Shown: positions 1-7,987 of the stretch, in pieces | How the letters are laid out: every line of letters starts with the position of its first letter | Numbering within the stretch: the stretch's first letter is position 1 | DNA from: Phocaeicola vulgatus ATCC 8482 | GTDB lineage: Bacteria; Bacteroidota; Bacteroidia; Bacteroidales; Bacteroidaceae | Direction: 5' to 3' | DNA: 64,000 bases | Assembly (NCBI RefSeq): GCF_000012825.1 | Contig: NC_009614.1 | Coordinates: 4,030,001 to 4,094,000 of the forward strand | Made by a program: the position numbers and the translations under genes | The notes under the pieces: generated by a model | Told to the model about the DNA's origin: nothing | Seen by the model: the letters and a program-made list of their open reading frames with translations, nothing else | The model's database searches: none

Positions 1-174
1 TCCACTCCTCGTGACCGTAATTCAAGTTTTGATCCACAATTTATTAAGAAGCGTGAGACCATTCCCCTATTACAGGAAAAGAAATATACTATACAGGCAA
101 CCTATACGACAGGGATAAAAGAAAATCATACCGGTCAAAAATGTAAAAATAGATATCGCCAAAAGCCGAAATGA
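1..174 (+). pseudogene. IS256-family transposase fragment (cut by window edge)
   Basis: Frame 1 is open from the first base to the TGA at 172. The first 20 codons contain TPRDRNSSFDPQFIKKRE, a sequence typical of the N-terminal part of IS256/Mutator-type transposases. From about base 64 the frame no longer resembles the family, so the copy is either truncated by a junction near there or frameshifted. The catalytic DDE region is absent. Another short open stretch in a different frame ends in TAG at 266-268 and may be debris of a further gene. The identification rests on one motif. Confidence 0.55.
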
Positions 175-314
175 TACTACTACCATTTGGCTGGATAATA
201 TACATTTTACAAACTTCTTCAAAAAACTATGGGCTAAATTACAACAATCACTAAACCTCAATATCTAGATTTTATCTATAAATCACCTATAACTTACCTC
301 AAAATAAGTACTTA

Positions 315-377
315 CATCATAATGCTCATTCTTCCAGGGGGGCGGAATGAGCATTATGATGATTTCGTTACGAAATC
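315..377. repeat. Two abutting perfect inverted repeats
   Basis: A 17-base arm at 315-331 (CATCATAATGCTCATTC) is perfectly complementary to 345-361 across a 13-base G-rich loop. The last base of the right arm starts a second perfect hairpin, GATTTCGT-T-ACGAAATC, at 361-377. A weaker 7-base inverted repeat follows (409-415 with 434-440, enclosing TTGTACAA at 426-433). No T-run follows, so these are not clear intrinsic terminators. They may be ends or debris of a mobile element, or a structured leader for the gene at 498. Confidence 0.6.
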
Positions 378-497
378 AAACAGACTGTTGCTAAGGAGAT
401 TCTAGGTAAACTATGCTGTGCCGTGTTGTACAACATAGTTGTAAACAGCAAAGACATTGAAATTTAGGTTAACTTTACACAATTAAAGAAGCTAAAT

Positions 498-1356
498 ATG
501 AAAAGCACAATCTTTATCTTTCTTTTGCTCGTAACAATGTCCTGCCAGAACAGTGAAAGGAAACAAATCGAGCAACTGGTAAAAGAATGGACCGACAGGG
601 AAATCCTTCTGCCCGAAGGACCTGTCTTCACCCGCTTCGCCACTGATACTAATCCAACCTGCCAGATACAAGGTAATCGTATTTGTGGATTCGGTGGGCT
701 GCATCAGTTGCAAGCTCCAGTTACCCAAATGGAAGGACCTGATCAACGAGGTGGATTCATTGAGTGAAACAGACATTCCGTTTCTGTTCTTCTTCCAGAC
801 AAAGAATGTAAGTGAAATTAGACATATCCTTAGATGCGACAACTTTGCAAATCCAGTATGCATCGATACAGCAGACGATCTTTACAAACTGAACCGATTT
901 CCCAGCAATATGATGTTCCAGACTTTTCTAGTGGATGCCGGTAACCGGGTGAAAGTCATTGGGAATCCAATCCACAACCTATCTGTCAAAGAACTCTATC
1001 TAAAGGAGATAGCAGGCATCAAGTCTACTGCATGGTCCGTTACGATCATCCAACTAGATTCCACAGAATACCATTACGATACAGTAGGTGAAAATGAGAC
1101 TGTTGATAAAAAGATTACACTCTACAATGCAGGAAAGGAAGTGTTCCGCATAAAGGGTGTCACCACTTCCTGCGACTGCATGATGGTGAACTACGGATGG
1201 GATGAGATACAGCCTGGTGAGAGCGCTGTCATGACAGTGAGCTATAAAGCGGAAGAACCGGGTGATTTCTGGCGGACCATAACCGTATACGGAAATGTTG
1301 CAGAAAAATCCTTTACGCTGGATTTCTACGGATCAGTCAGAACGGGTGATGGATAA
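498..1356 (+). pseudogene. Frameshifted thioredoxin-like/DUF1573 lipoprotein
   Basis: The 5' frame starts at 498 with a lipoprotein signal (MKSTIFIFLLLVTMSC) and reads about 50 sensible residues. The 3' frame is in the +1 register, open from about 586, and carries a thioredoxin-like CISC at 700-711, then a DUF1573-type domain with TSCDC (about 1165-1179), ending at 1356. The two halves together match the usual order of Bacteroidales DUF1573 surface lipoproteins: signal peptide, redox domain, DUF1573. The frame change must lie between about 590 and 660. Two overlapping open frames rather than one indicate an inactivated gene, a sequencing error, or less likely programmed frameshifting. Confidence 0.75.
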
Positions 1357-1569
1357 GTGACGGTTCTTTAACTCCTGATACCTGTATTCAATTTATGTCG
1401 AATCCAACAAGTTTAAAAGAGAAGAGTTGCTTCCAATGCAAGATAATTCAATGTTTTGAAGTACTACAAATCGATGATTTGTATCTTCATAAAGAGTTTA
1501 TGGAAACAATAATAACACATAAATGAATAATGTCATGAAGAAAATTTTCGGTAAAATTTACCCGAAGTA

Positions 1570-1599
1570 TTGTTTTTTAGAATAGCATTATTATATTTG
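1570..1599 (+). promoter_or_regulatory. Bacteroidota promoter for the NVEALA gene
   Basis: TTG at 1570-1572, a 19-base spacer, and TATATTTG at 1592-1599, which fits the TAnnTTTG -7 box. It lies 22-30 bases before the candidate starts at 1622 and 1629. Confidence 0.6.
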
Positions 1600-1621
1600 T
1601 AAATATTTAAATTCTAAATAC

Positions 1622-1879
1622 TTGAAAGATGAAACAAACATTAAAACTATAGCCTTAGCTATAGTTTTAATCGCAGGATATAATGTGTATACATCACAAC
1701 AAGATGTAAAGATGTTTAGTTTAACTTTAGCTAATATAGAAGCTTTAGCTATGGATGAAACAACCCAATGTGATAATGCCAACGGATATCGTAGGATCCT
1801 TGAGGGAGATGAACGAATATATGATTGCTGCTATCTGGAAAAAGTAGGAAAAGGAAAAGAGGATTGCAAAAGATGGTGA
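1622..1879 (+). CDS. NVEALA-type small secreted peptide
   Basis: This is an 85-residue product with a hydrophobic N-terminus (IKTIALAIVLIAGYNVY) followed by the LANIEALA block that defines the NVEALA family of small exported Bacteroidales peptides, and a C-terminal region with three cysteines (C49, C69 and C70 by my count). The family's function is not established. The frame can only start at TTG 1622. The natural-looking ATG at 1629 reads ATGAAACAAACATT and stops after seven codons; one extra A (CAAAAC) would restore an MKQNIKTIALA start in this frame. So either TTG is used or a single-base deletion damaged the start. The stop overlaps the start of the next gene, indicating translational coupling. 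Confidence 0.7.
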   Translation: MKDETNIKTIALAIVLIAGYNVYTSQQDVKMFSLTLANIEALAMDETTQCDNANGYRRILEGDERIYDCCYLEKVGKGKEDCKRW

Positions 1880-2931
1880 ATAAATCTATACTTTTAAAAT
1901 CATTGCATATATATTTTTTTATATATGCAATGATTTTTTGTGGTTGTCAGCATACCATAAAAGTTCAAAACGAAGTAAAAGAATGCACAAAGGGCGATTT
2001 AAAGAATGAAACTATCCATTCTGTTGCTATCAAACTTCCTTTTTTATTTTATCCTGAAAGATGGTGTCTAAATGATAGTAAATTATATGTGTTAAATAGT
2101 CGGATTAATCCGTTTTTAACTATCTACAATCTGCAAGAAAATTCATATATACAATATGGAAATATAGGTCAAGGTCCTAAAGAATTCATTGTTCCATCAT
2201 TATGTGAAATGAAAGAGCCAGAGAAGATTGGAATTTACTCAAACAGCATGAATAAACTAGATGTCCTTCATTTCAACTCTGATTCATTATTGTATGTTAA
2301 GACCTTGCATTTTCCTTTATGGAATAAACAAAGAGGAATACCTAAAGCATATACTCGTTTGATTCAATATAATGATAGTTTATTCATTGGTACAAGTTTT
2401 ATGCCCAAAGAAATTTCGGTGGAACTTATGAATCTAAAAACAGAAAAAGTAGTGAATAGTGTAAACTTTCCTTTAAAGCCTAAGGAAGGAGAATATTCAA
2501 GACCTTACGAGTGTAAAATTGCAACTGAAATGAATTTTATTGTTGCAGCTTACCGTTATATCAATCGTTTGGAGATTTACAAACTCTCTGATCAGAAATT
2601 TCAACTTAATACTATTATAGGAGATGCAAATAATCAATATGATTTATATCGCTTAAACAAAGATAATGAAATGATTCTTCATTATTCTGACATAGTTTGT
2701 GGAAAAAATCAAATTTATGCTCTTTATCGAGGTGTAAAAGAAAAAGAACTATCTTCCGCAAATAGCAAGATAGAAGTGTATTCCTATGATGGAACACATT
2801 TACGAACTTTTGATTTAGGAAGAAGCATTGAGAAAATATTAGTAGATGAATCTTCTATGCGCATTTATGCTTTCGATAGAAATGAAGAAAAAGACATTGT
2901 GTTTTGCTATGCAATAGAATCAAATACATGA
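1873..2931 (+). CDS. 6-bladed beta-propeller lipoprotein (BF3164-like)
   Basis: I take the ATG at 1873 (352 residues) because it begins a lipoprotein signal (FFIYAMIFCGC, Cys25 as lipidated residue) and overlaps the NVEALA stop by seven bases; the longer reading from 1825 adds only charged residues in front of the signal. The body, with segments such as FLTIYNLQ and YIQYGNIGQGPKEF, resembles the BF3164-like/six-bladed propeller lipoproteins encoded beside NVEALA peptides in Bacteroidales. It is probably anchored in an outer envelope membrane. The ligand is unknown. The low G+C and the nearby debris suggest an accessory gene. Confidence 0.75.
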   Translation: MVNKSILLKSLHIYFFIYAMIFCGCQHTIKVQNEVKECTKGDLKNETIHSVAIKLPFLFYPERWCLNDSKLYVLNSRINPFLTIYNLQENSYIQYGNIGQGPKEFIVPSLCEMKEPEKIGIYSNSMNKLDVLHFNSDSLLYVKTLHFPLWNKQRGIPKAYTRLIQYNDSLFIGTSFMPKEISVELMNLKTEKVVNSVNFPLKPKEGEYSRPYECKIATEMNFIVAAYRYINRLEIYKLSDQKFQLNTIIGDANNQYDLYRLNKDNEMILHYSDIVCGKNQIYALYRGVKEKELSSANSKIEVYSYDGTHLRTFDLGRSIEKILVDESSMRIYAFDRNEEKDIVFCYAIESNT

Positions 2932-3151
2932 TACCATAGTGTAAATTATTACATTAATGATATAATAAAGATTCTAATCTCTACTTTTTTCTTTGTTTAC
3001 ATCTTGACAATACTCATAATCTCAGGTTTTCAAACTACAAGATAAGCATAATACTTCTAAAAAATCTAATATGTCTTGGAACGGGATGAACTCAATCCGG
3101 GTGCAAAACTAATATATTTCAATGATATATGTTGCTTTTATCGCCTATAAT

Positions 3152-3427
3152 TCAGTGTTTACGTGTATTTTTCCGAAAGTACGAACTATCGGCGGCAATT
3201 TTATAAAATCGGCTGGCAAAAAGAAAATCATTCATCCCATTCACGGGTTGTAATGTGTTAGGGGTATCTGCTTTGTCATTTTTATAATATTTGAGAACTT
3301 TTTTTAATTCATTACGATTTTCTTTTGCATAGATAAGGGCTTTATCTAACATTTTATCCTCATGTTCATAGTAATATCTGAATGTAAGGATTAATATTAA
3401 AGAAAGAACAATATATATTTTTTTCAT
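3152..3427 (-). pseudogene. Truncated N-terminal part of a probable transglutaminase-like protein
   Basis: This is a 91-residue frame. The first about 55 residues (signal/TM segment, then ALIYAKENRNELKKVLKYYKNDKAD) look like the N-terminus of Bacteroidales transglutaminase-like secreted proteins, where an ENR.EL..VL.HY block precedes the catalytic domain. After that the sequence (TPNTLQPVNGMNDFL onward) no longer resembles the family, and no Cys-His-Asp domain is present. I read it as a gene cut by a rearrangement near base 3265. The family match is from memory of the N-terminal pattern, so the assignment is tentative. Confidence 0.45.
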
Positions 3428-3455
3428 ATAATAGCATATTATTAAAGTCGTTCTT

Positions 3456-4184
3456 TCATTTTAGTAGCTTGCGATCGTTGTTATCACCCTCTAACACTTT
3501 CATCTGTTGAATTGCAATCTGATTAAGTTTTATCAACCGTTCACCCTGCGGAATGCCTTGGTCTATGAATACCGCATTGAGGTTCTCCATATTTGAAAGG
3601 CAGATCAATTCGTTTATAGAGGCATAGTCCCGGATATTCCCCTTCAGTTCTGGGTGCTGTTTACGCCACATCTTGGCGGTCATGCCGAACATCGCCACAT
3701 TCAGCATATCGGCTTCGTCAGCATAGATAATACTGGCTTGTTTGGCGGTTACCTCTGTCGGGATAAGGTTCTGTTTGATTGCATCGGTATGTATGCGGTA
3801 ATTTATCTTGGATAGCTCACGTTTGGCAGACCAGCCTAATTGGGTTTGTTCCTGTTCTTTCAGACGTTGGAACTCTTTCAACAGATAGAGTTTGAATTGG
3901 GGAGAATCCCAAGAGGCAAATTCAAACGCAATGTCCTTATGGGCATAAGTGCCGCCATAGCGTCCGGCTTTTGCAATAAGTCTTCTCGAATTTGTCTTTT
4001 CAGTCCATTGCTTCACTGACAGAATAAACCGGTTCAGTCCGGCTTCATTTTTAATTCCCTCGAATTCGGGGAAATTAAAATCCGGATTGTACATTTCTTC
4101 CCATATTCCAAGGAACTCTATCGTATTTTTGTTGCGTAACCATTTTTCGATAAGAGCCAGTCCGTTCTCTATGTTACGCACCAT
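3456..4184 (-). CDS. KilA-N domain protein, N-terminus broken
   Basis: The product has 242 residues from ATG 4184. It contains the bulk of a KilA-N DNA-binding domain (IEKWLRNKNTIEFLGIWEEM, then GRYGGTYAHKDIAFEFASW) and the C-terminal ORF6N/KilA-like tail (DEADMLNVAMFGMTAKMW). KilA-N proteins occur in phages, mobile elements and as chromosomal singletons in Bacteroides. The start lies inside the conserved YISLTDMV segment: the codons upstream (NHDDKDYISLTD) are still in frame but end at a stop with no ATG, while the expected front end appears in another frame. The gene has therefore probably lost its first 20-30 residues to a frameshift near 4215. Function is uncertain. Confidence 0.65.
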   Translation of the reverse strand: MVRNIENGLALIEKWLRNKNTIEFLGIWEEMYNPDFNFPEFEGIKNEAGLNRFILSVKQWTEKTNSRRLIAKAGRYGGTYAHKDIAFEFASWDSPQFKLYLLKEFQRLKEQEQTQLGWSAKRELSKINYRIHTDAIKQNLIPTEVTAKQASIIYADEADMLNVAMFGMTAKMWRKQHPELKGNIRDYASINELICLSNMENLNAVFIDQGIPQGERLIKLNQIAIQQMKVLEGDNNDRKLLK

Positions 4185-4218
4185 ATCCGTTAATGATATA
4201 TAATCCTTGTCATCGTGG

Positions 4219-4420
4219 TTGATATTACTTTAATAACGGCACAACGCTTCCCCAGTTTCTATATTATACCAATTTTTACAGACATATACCAAGTATAACA
4301 ACCATCATCCACATTCAAGCCTTCCACATCAAGAACCAAATCCTCATCCCGAAAATCATTCAACACTTCATCCTCTATCATAGTGCAGAACTGACCGATC
4401 AAAGCATGCAAAACACCATT
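4219..4420 (-). pseudogene. Degenerate hypothetical ORF remnant
   Basis: On the minus strand ATG 4381 opens an acidic 40-residue frame (MIEDEVLNDFRDEDLVLDVE...) that stops at 4259. One extra A in its GTAAAAATTGG run would join it to an open tail in another frame ending ETGEALCRY and a TAA near 4230. The reading frame is also open upstream of 4381 with coherent residues. This looks like a small gene with one indel just upstream of the damaged KilA-N gene. I do not recognise the family. Confidence 0.35.
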
Positions 4421-4500
4421 AAATTAAAAATCCAGAGTAAAAATAGATTTTTTTTCTATATGATAATATTATTTGAATTGCAAATAATATTATTTATCCA

Positions 4501-4530
4501 TTGTTTTATTTATTATTTTATCTATCTTTG
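4501..4530 (+). promoter_or_regulatory. Promoter for the small regulator gene
   Basis: TTG at 4501-4503, then TATCTTTG at 4523-4530 with a 19-base spacer, 23 bases before the ATG at 4553. It sits in a very A+T-rich stretch. Confidence 0.6.
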
Positions 4531-4552
4531 TATATTGTCAAAATAATCAGTT

Positions 4553-4810
4553 ATGAATATATCAAAAGAAGGAATAGCGATAACAAAACGTTTCTTTGAA
4601 GCGATAGATATGCTGAAAGCACAGAAACGTATGCGTGGGCTTCTTACATACACCAAGGCCCATGATATAAATTATTGGAACATAAATACAGTCAGAAACC
4701 AGCCGGAAGTAAGTGTCCTAAAACCTGAATGGATAGCGTACTTGGTCCTTGACTATGGGATTTCGGCTGATTGGATTTTGACGGGTAGGGGAGGGATGTT
4801 TAAACAATAA
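4553..4810 (+). CDS. Small helix-turn-helix-type DNA-binding protein
   Basis: This 85-residue protein belongs to a widespread Bacteroidales group of small phage-repressor-like proteins with the pattern AKRFF.A.DML...K..RG..T.T....IN.WN...V, ending in LKPEWIAYLVLDYGISADWILTGRG.MF. The C-terminal GISADWILTGRG segment is shared with CI-like/BetR-type helix-turn-helix proteins. It likely binds DNA as a small regulator. It stands alone next to the tRNA-Pro att footprint and the KilA-N remnant, consistent with an integrated element. Confidence 0.6.
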   Translation: MNISKEGIAITKRFFEAIDMLKAQKRMRGLLTYTKAHDINYWNINTVRNQPEVSVLKPEWIAYLVLDYGISADWILTGRGGMFKQ

Positions 4811-4890
4811 ATGTTCAAAAACTTATCCTTATAATCAAATCTGTTGTTTGTAACTTATTTATTTTCAGATTATTGATTAATAAAATGGAG

Positions 4891-4938
4891 TCTGCTTTGG
4901 GAGCAGGGGGTCGTGGGTTCGAATCCCGCTACCCCGAC
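4891..4938 (+). other. 3' half of tRNA-Pro(UGG): probable attachment-site footprint
   Basis: The anticodon arm (TCTGC, loop TTTGGGA, GCAGG at 4891-4907) gives anticodon TGG. Variable loop 4908-4912, T arm GTGGG-TTCGAAT-CCCGC (4913-4929), acceptor 3' strand TACCCCG (4930-4936) and discriminator A (4937) follow. The sequence upstream of 4891 does not contain a D arm or the pairing CGGGGTA, so the gene is cut exactly at the anticodon stem. Tyrosine integrases often recombine in the 3' half of tRNA genes and leave such a copy at one end. Because the normal terminator follows, the element should lie to the left. Confidence 0.75.
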
Positions 4939-4950
4939 GGATGAGAATCA

Positions 4951-4983
4951 AGGAGTTACGGTAAAATGTAGCTCCTTTTTTTA
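4951..4983 (+). terminator. Intrinsic terminator after the tRNA-Pro fragment
   Basis: AGGAG-T-TAC pairs with GTA-G-CTCCT around GGTAAAAT, followed by a run of T. It is positioned as a tRNA gene terminator, supporting the idea that the right side is the original chromosomal flank. Confidence 0.6.
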
Positions 4984-5063
4984 TTCTCCGAATGGGGCGG
5001 TTTACCTTTGGTTTAACCAAGTGAGTTAGGGTCAGCGGATTTTCCCGGTTGGCAAGCTTTCTT

Positions 5064-5230
5064 TTAAGCGTATAGCCTAGCCAGTCTGAACATGAAGAAT
5101 TTCCATCAGCCACCCCTCTTAACTGGCTTCGAAAAGCTTTGATTTTAGCATTGAACGACTCTGCTGAAGCATTTGTCAATCGTTCTTCAAAATAATTTAT
5201 GATGGTCGTACTATGGTTTGAAAAGGTGTG
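5064..5230 (-). pseudogene. C-terminal remnant of an ISL3-family transposase
   Basis: Reading the minus strand, INYFEERLTNASAESFNAK followed by IKAFRSQLRGVADG matches the conserved C-terminal end of ISL3-type (DDE_Tnp_ISL3) transposases. A missing A at GGAAATTC breaks the frame; restoring it gives GKFFMFRLARLYA and a natural TAA at 5064-5066. Everything 5' of about 5230 is missing. It lies directly beyond the tRNA-Pro footprint. Confidence 0.65.
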
Positions 5231-5262
5231 TTAAACCAAAAATGAACATGGATGCTACAATT

Positions 5263-5292
5263 TCCGCTGAGCCGAAATTTCGGCTCAGCGGA
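5263..5292. repeat. 30-base perfect palindrome
   Basis: TCCGCTGAGCCGAAA at 5263-5277 is followed directly by its exact reverse complement at 5278-5292. It lies 60 bases past the stop of the fucosyltransferase gene (minus strand) and 33 bases from the transposase remnant. There is no T-run on either side. It could be a terminator-type hairpin for the fucosyltransferase transcript, an IS end, or a protein-binding site. Confidence 0.7.
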
Positions 5293-5351
5293 TTCCGAAA
5301 TGCCAATTATTTTTTAGCTTTCCAGACGTGCGTATTCATGTGTATTATGGA

Positions 5352-6197
5352 TTAACTCACTGGTACTTTTATCCACCCCGTAGGATAGATATCCGGAGCT
5401 TCGGAATGCTGGAACCAACGACTAGGCACAATTACCGTTTTGTCCATATTGGGATTTAACCATGCTCCCCACCAGCTGAATGTACTGTTGCAGATGATGT
5501 GATGTTTGCAATGACTCATAAGCATCATATCTTGCCAACTGTCTTCATCCGTATTCCAATCAATATATACTGCATTCTGCAATGGAAGATTTTCCTTTAC
5601 CCAAGCAATGTCATCTGAAAAAATATAGTAAGATGGAGAGGCAACTCTTCTGCTCATTTCCGCTATTGCGTTTTGATAGTAAGGTAACTGGCATACACTT
5701 CCGGTAGTAGCCCAATGCTTGGGTTGCAAATAATCTCCACGACGAATATGTAGAGATACTGCGTTTTCATCCTTGTCCAAAATTTCAAGCATATTAAGAC
5801 TTCTACTGTTGGCTTTATTCTTGTCAAAAGTGAAAGACTCCCTAACTTCATCCTTAATATCTGCAAAGAAACGTTCCGACTGATAAAATCCTTTAAAATA
5901 AAGTAAAGGCCAAAAGTATTTCTTTTCAAAAGCTCGTAAACTATTGGGAGCTTGTTTCCGTTCATATATTTTTTTGAAGAAAAGGAATTCGATAACTTTT
6001 TTCAGAGGTTGGTTTATACAAAATTCTGTATGGGGCAGATTAAACACACGATGCATTTCATATCCGTAGTGCACTTTATAATGCATCATGTCCGAAAGGT
6101 CTATACGCACTTTGGGATAGTACTTTTTCATTCGCAAATAAAAAGCGTAAATAAACATTTGATTTCCCAAACCACCTGTTACTTTTATAAGTCTCAT
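5352..6197 (-). CDS. GT11 alpha-1,2-fucosyltransferase-like glycosyltransferase
   Basis: 281 residues from ATG 6197 (MRLIKVTGGLGNQMF); the in-frame extension to 6227 lies after the promoter but adds no family sequence. It has the N-terminal GGLGNQMFIYAF motif (8-19), the HIRRGDY donor-binding motif (150-156), and NSTFSWWGAWLN (237-248), together diagnostic of glycosyltransferase family 11. These soluble enzymes transfer fucose from GDP-fucose to galactose-type acceptors during surface glycan synthesis. It stands alone, not in a capsule locus, so its acceptor is unknown. Length is normal and no lesions are seen. Confidence 0.9.
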   Translation of the reverse strand: MRLIKVTGGLGNQMFIYAFYLRMKKYYPKVRIDLSDMMHYKVHYGYEMHRVFNLPHTEFCINQPLKKVIEFLFFKKIYERKQAPNSLRAFEKKYFWPLLYFKGFYQSERFFADIKDEVRESFTFDKNKANSRSLNMLEILDKDENAVSLHIRRGDYLQPKHWATTGSVCQLPYYQNAIAEMSRRVASPSYYIFSDDIAWVKENLPLQNAVYIDWNTDEDSWQDMMLMSHCKHHIICNSTFSWWGAWLNPNMDKTVIVPSRWFQHSEAPDIYPTGWIKVPVS

Positions 6198-6272
6198 ATT
6201 TCTTTGTCCTTTTTTTGTTATCTGCAATATTCAATTTACATTTCGACATTGTTTATATATAAATTGACTTCG

Positions 6273-6303
6273 CAAAGGTATTAATTTTATCAGAGTGTAC
6301 AAA
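6273..6303 (-). promoter_or_regulatory. Promoter of the fucosyltransferase gene
   Basis: On the minus strand TTTG (6303-6300), a 19-base spacer, and TACCTTTG (6280-6273) form an ideal Bacteroidota promoter about 75 bases before ATG 6197. Confidence 0.75.
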
Positions 6304-6928
6304 CATCTTAAAAAAATATTGTTTTCTCTAATAGCAGCTTATTATCTTGTTATGATATAGTGAACTAACCGTATGAAAGAGTACAGGGTAAAGTTTAGAA
6401 GAAAGATCAGAAGATAGTATGATATATTGGTTGCCTTTCTGTGGTACAGCATGTAAGTAATGGTTCTTTTGATGGAAGTGGGTTGCTTTGTCAACGGAAT
6501 GAATTTCCGAGTTTACTCTCATTAAAACTCTTACGATATTTTTTCTAAATGTCGAATGCTGTAAAGTTTAAGGTAGAGTGAATCTCTGAAATATTTTGTA
6601 TTTTAGTTATGTTTTGTTAGAATATTTTTCTTGTTTTCATTATTGAGTATTATTTACAGAGAAGTACCTAAAAATACAGAAAATGATTGGTTTGATACTC
6701 TTTAAGTATGAATTAACTAGTTGGTTTTATGTTTTTTTACTGGATCTTTTTGATTAGTTATGCAGCATGGAGTGCTAGATTGTTCTTGTGCCGTGCATTT
6801 TTCACCTAGTATAATAGTGCTTCACCGATGTTTCGGCAAATATTACCGAAAAAAATTAAATATATTATCTTAGAGTTGTATGCTTGATACAGAATACGGT
6901 GCTTAGGTTCTCTCTTTTAAGTGATAAG
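6304..6928. other. A+T-rich intergenic stretch without a convincing gene
   Basis: Over 600 bases between divergently transcribed genes. Short open frames exist (for example 6328-6522 minus, 64 codons) but have no signal peptide or family pattern. Many stop codons occur in all frames. It may hold an untranslated leader or a degraded gene; I see nothing definite. Confidence 0.5.
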
Positions 6929-6961
6929 TTTGGTTTTTATCAATTATATATGATATCTTTG
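6929..6961 (+). promoter_or_regulatory. Promoter upstream of the MscS channel gene
   Basis: TTTG at 6929-6932, a 21-base spacer and TATCTTTG at 6954-6961. The ATG is at 7109, so the leader would be about 140 bases, unusually long for this window. Confidence 0.65.
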
Positions 6962-7108
6962 CGGCTTTAAATATCCGACTATTTAGGAATGTAAAAATAT
7001 ATTGGATGATTTATTGGAACATTGCGAAACTATACTGTCAGGATGTGCTGGCATATTTGCAATATGATCGTGACAAGCTGATTAATTTTTATTTGTTAAA
7101 CGAAAAAA

Positions 7109-7954
7109 ATGAATTTATTATTATTGAATGCAGCCTCAGGCAGTAAACTTGAGCAAGCACTGGAGAAACTGGTAGATTTTGGAATGGACGCTGGTAAGGA
7201 TATATTTGTCGCCATTCTGATATATTCAGTCGGTCGTTTTATCATTAAGCAGATTAGTGTATTAATAGCCAAAGTTCTTGAAAAACGGAAGATAGAAACC
7301 AGTGTACAGACTTTCTTGAAAAGTTTAGTGAAAATTTTATTGAACATGGTACTTGCTTTTGCCATAATCAGCAAGTTGGGAGTGGAAACGACCAGTTTTG
7401 CTGCACTTTTGGCGTCAGCCGGTGTGGCTGTAGGTATGGCACTTTCCGGCAATCTTTCCAATTTCGCAGGTGGTTTGATTATACTTGTTTTTAAACCGTT
7501 TAAAGTAGGCGATTATATAGATGGACCTGGAGTAAGTGGTACAATAAAAGAGATACAGATTTTCCATACCATACTTTCCACTCTTGATAATCGGATGATA
7601 TACGTTCCCAACGGGATGCTCAGTGGAAATGCTGTGATTAATTACAGCAAACAGGAAATGCGCCGTGTTGAATGGGTATTCGGAGTAGAATATGGAGAGG
7701 ATGTACAAAGGGTAAGAACCGTATTGCAACGTATTATTTATGCGGACAAACGTATTTTGGATACTCCTGCCCCTATCATTGTTTTAGGCTCATTAAGTGC
7801 GAGTAGCGTTGACATTACTGTCCGTGTTTGGGTAAAAACAGCTGATTACTGGAATGTTTTATATGATATTAATGAGATTGTTTATACGACATTTAATAAA
7901 GAAGGAATCGGATTCCCTTTCCCACAACTTACTGTGCATCAATCTTCAAAATAA
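7109..7954 (+). CDS. mscS: Small-conductance mechanosensitive channel MscS
   Basis: 281 residues. Three membrane segments are visible: about 31-52, 70-90 and the pore-lining TM3 at 96-130 with its Gly/Ala pattern (GVAVGMALSGNLSNFAGG). The signature FKPFKVGDYI (128-137) and VPNGMLSGNAVINYS (166-180) mark the MscS beta domain, followed by the alpha/beta C-terminal domain that forms the cytoplasmic cage. The protein gates in the inner membrane on tension and releases solutes after hypo-osmotic shock. Size matches E. coli MscS (286). It heads a set of envelope genes read in the same direction; the next gene begins 27-33 bases after its stop, so the two probably share a transcript. Confidence 0.95.
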   Translation: MNLLLLNAASGSKLEQALEKLVDFGMDAGKDIFVAILIYSVGRFIIKQISVLIAKVLEKRKIETSVQTFLKSLVKILLNMVLAFAIISKLGVETTSFAALLASAGVAVGMALSGNLSNFAGGLIILVFKPFKVGDYIDGPGVSGTIKEIQIFHTILSTLDNRMIYVPNGMLSGNAVINYSKQEMRRVEWVFGVEYGEDVQRVRTVLQRIIYADKRILDTPAPIIVLGSLSASSVDITVRVWVKTADYWNVLYDINEIVYTTFNKEGIGFPFPQLTVHQSSK

Positions 7955-7987
7955 TAGAAACATATTCAACTTCTTAAATAAATGATC

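Noticed and set aside
4877..5179. 100-codon minus-strand frame ending RGSGIRTHDPLLPKQ
   Set aside because: Its tail is the antisense of the tRNA-Pro fragment and its front is a frameshifted transposase end; not a real gene as a whole.
1..5300. Intact prophage or conjugative element
   Set aside because: No integrase, structural, relaxase or transfer gene is visible in the window; only remnants and an att footprint.
6328..6522. 64-codon minus-strand frame in the large gap
   Set aside because: No signal peptide, start context or recognisable family; expected by chance in 900 A+T-rich bases.
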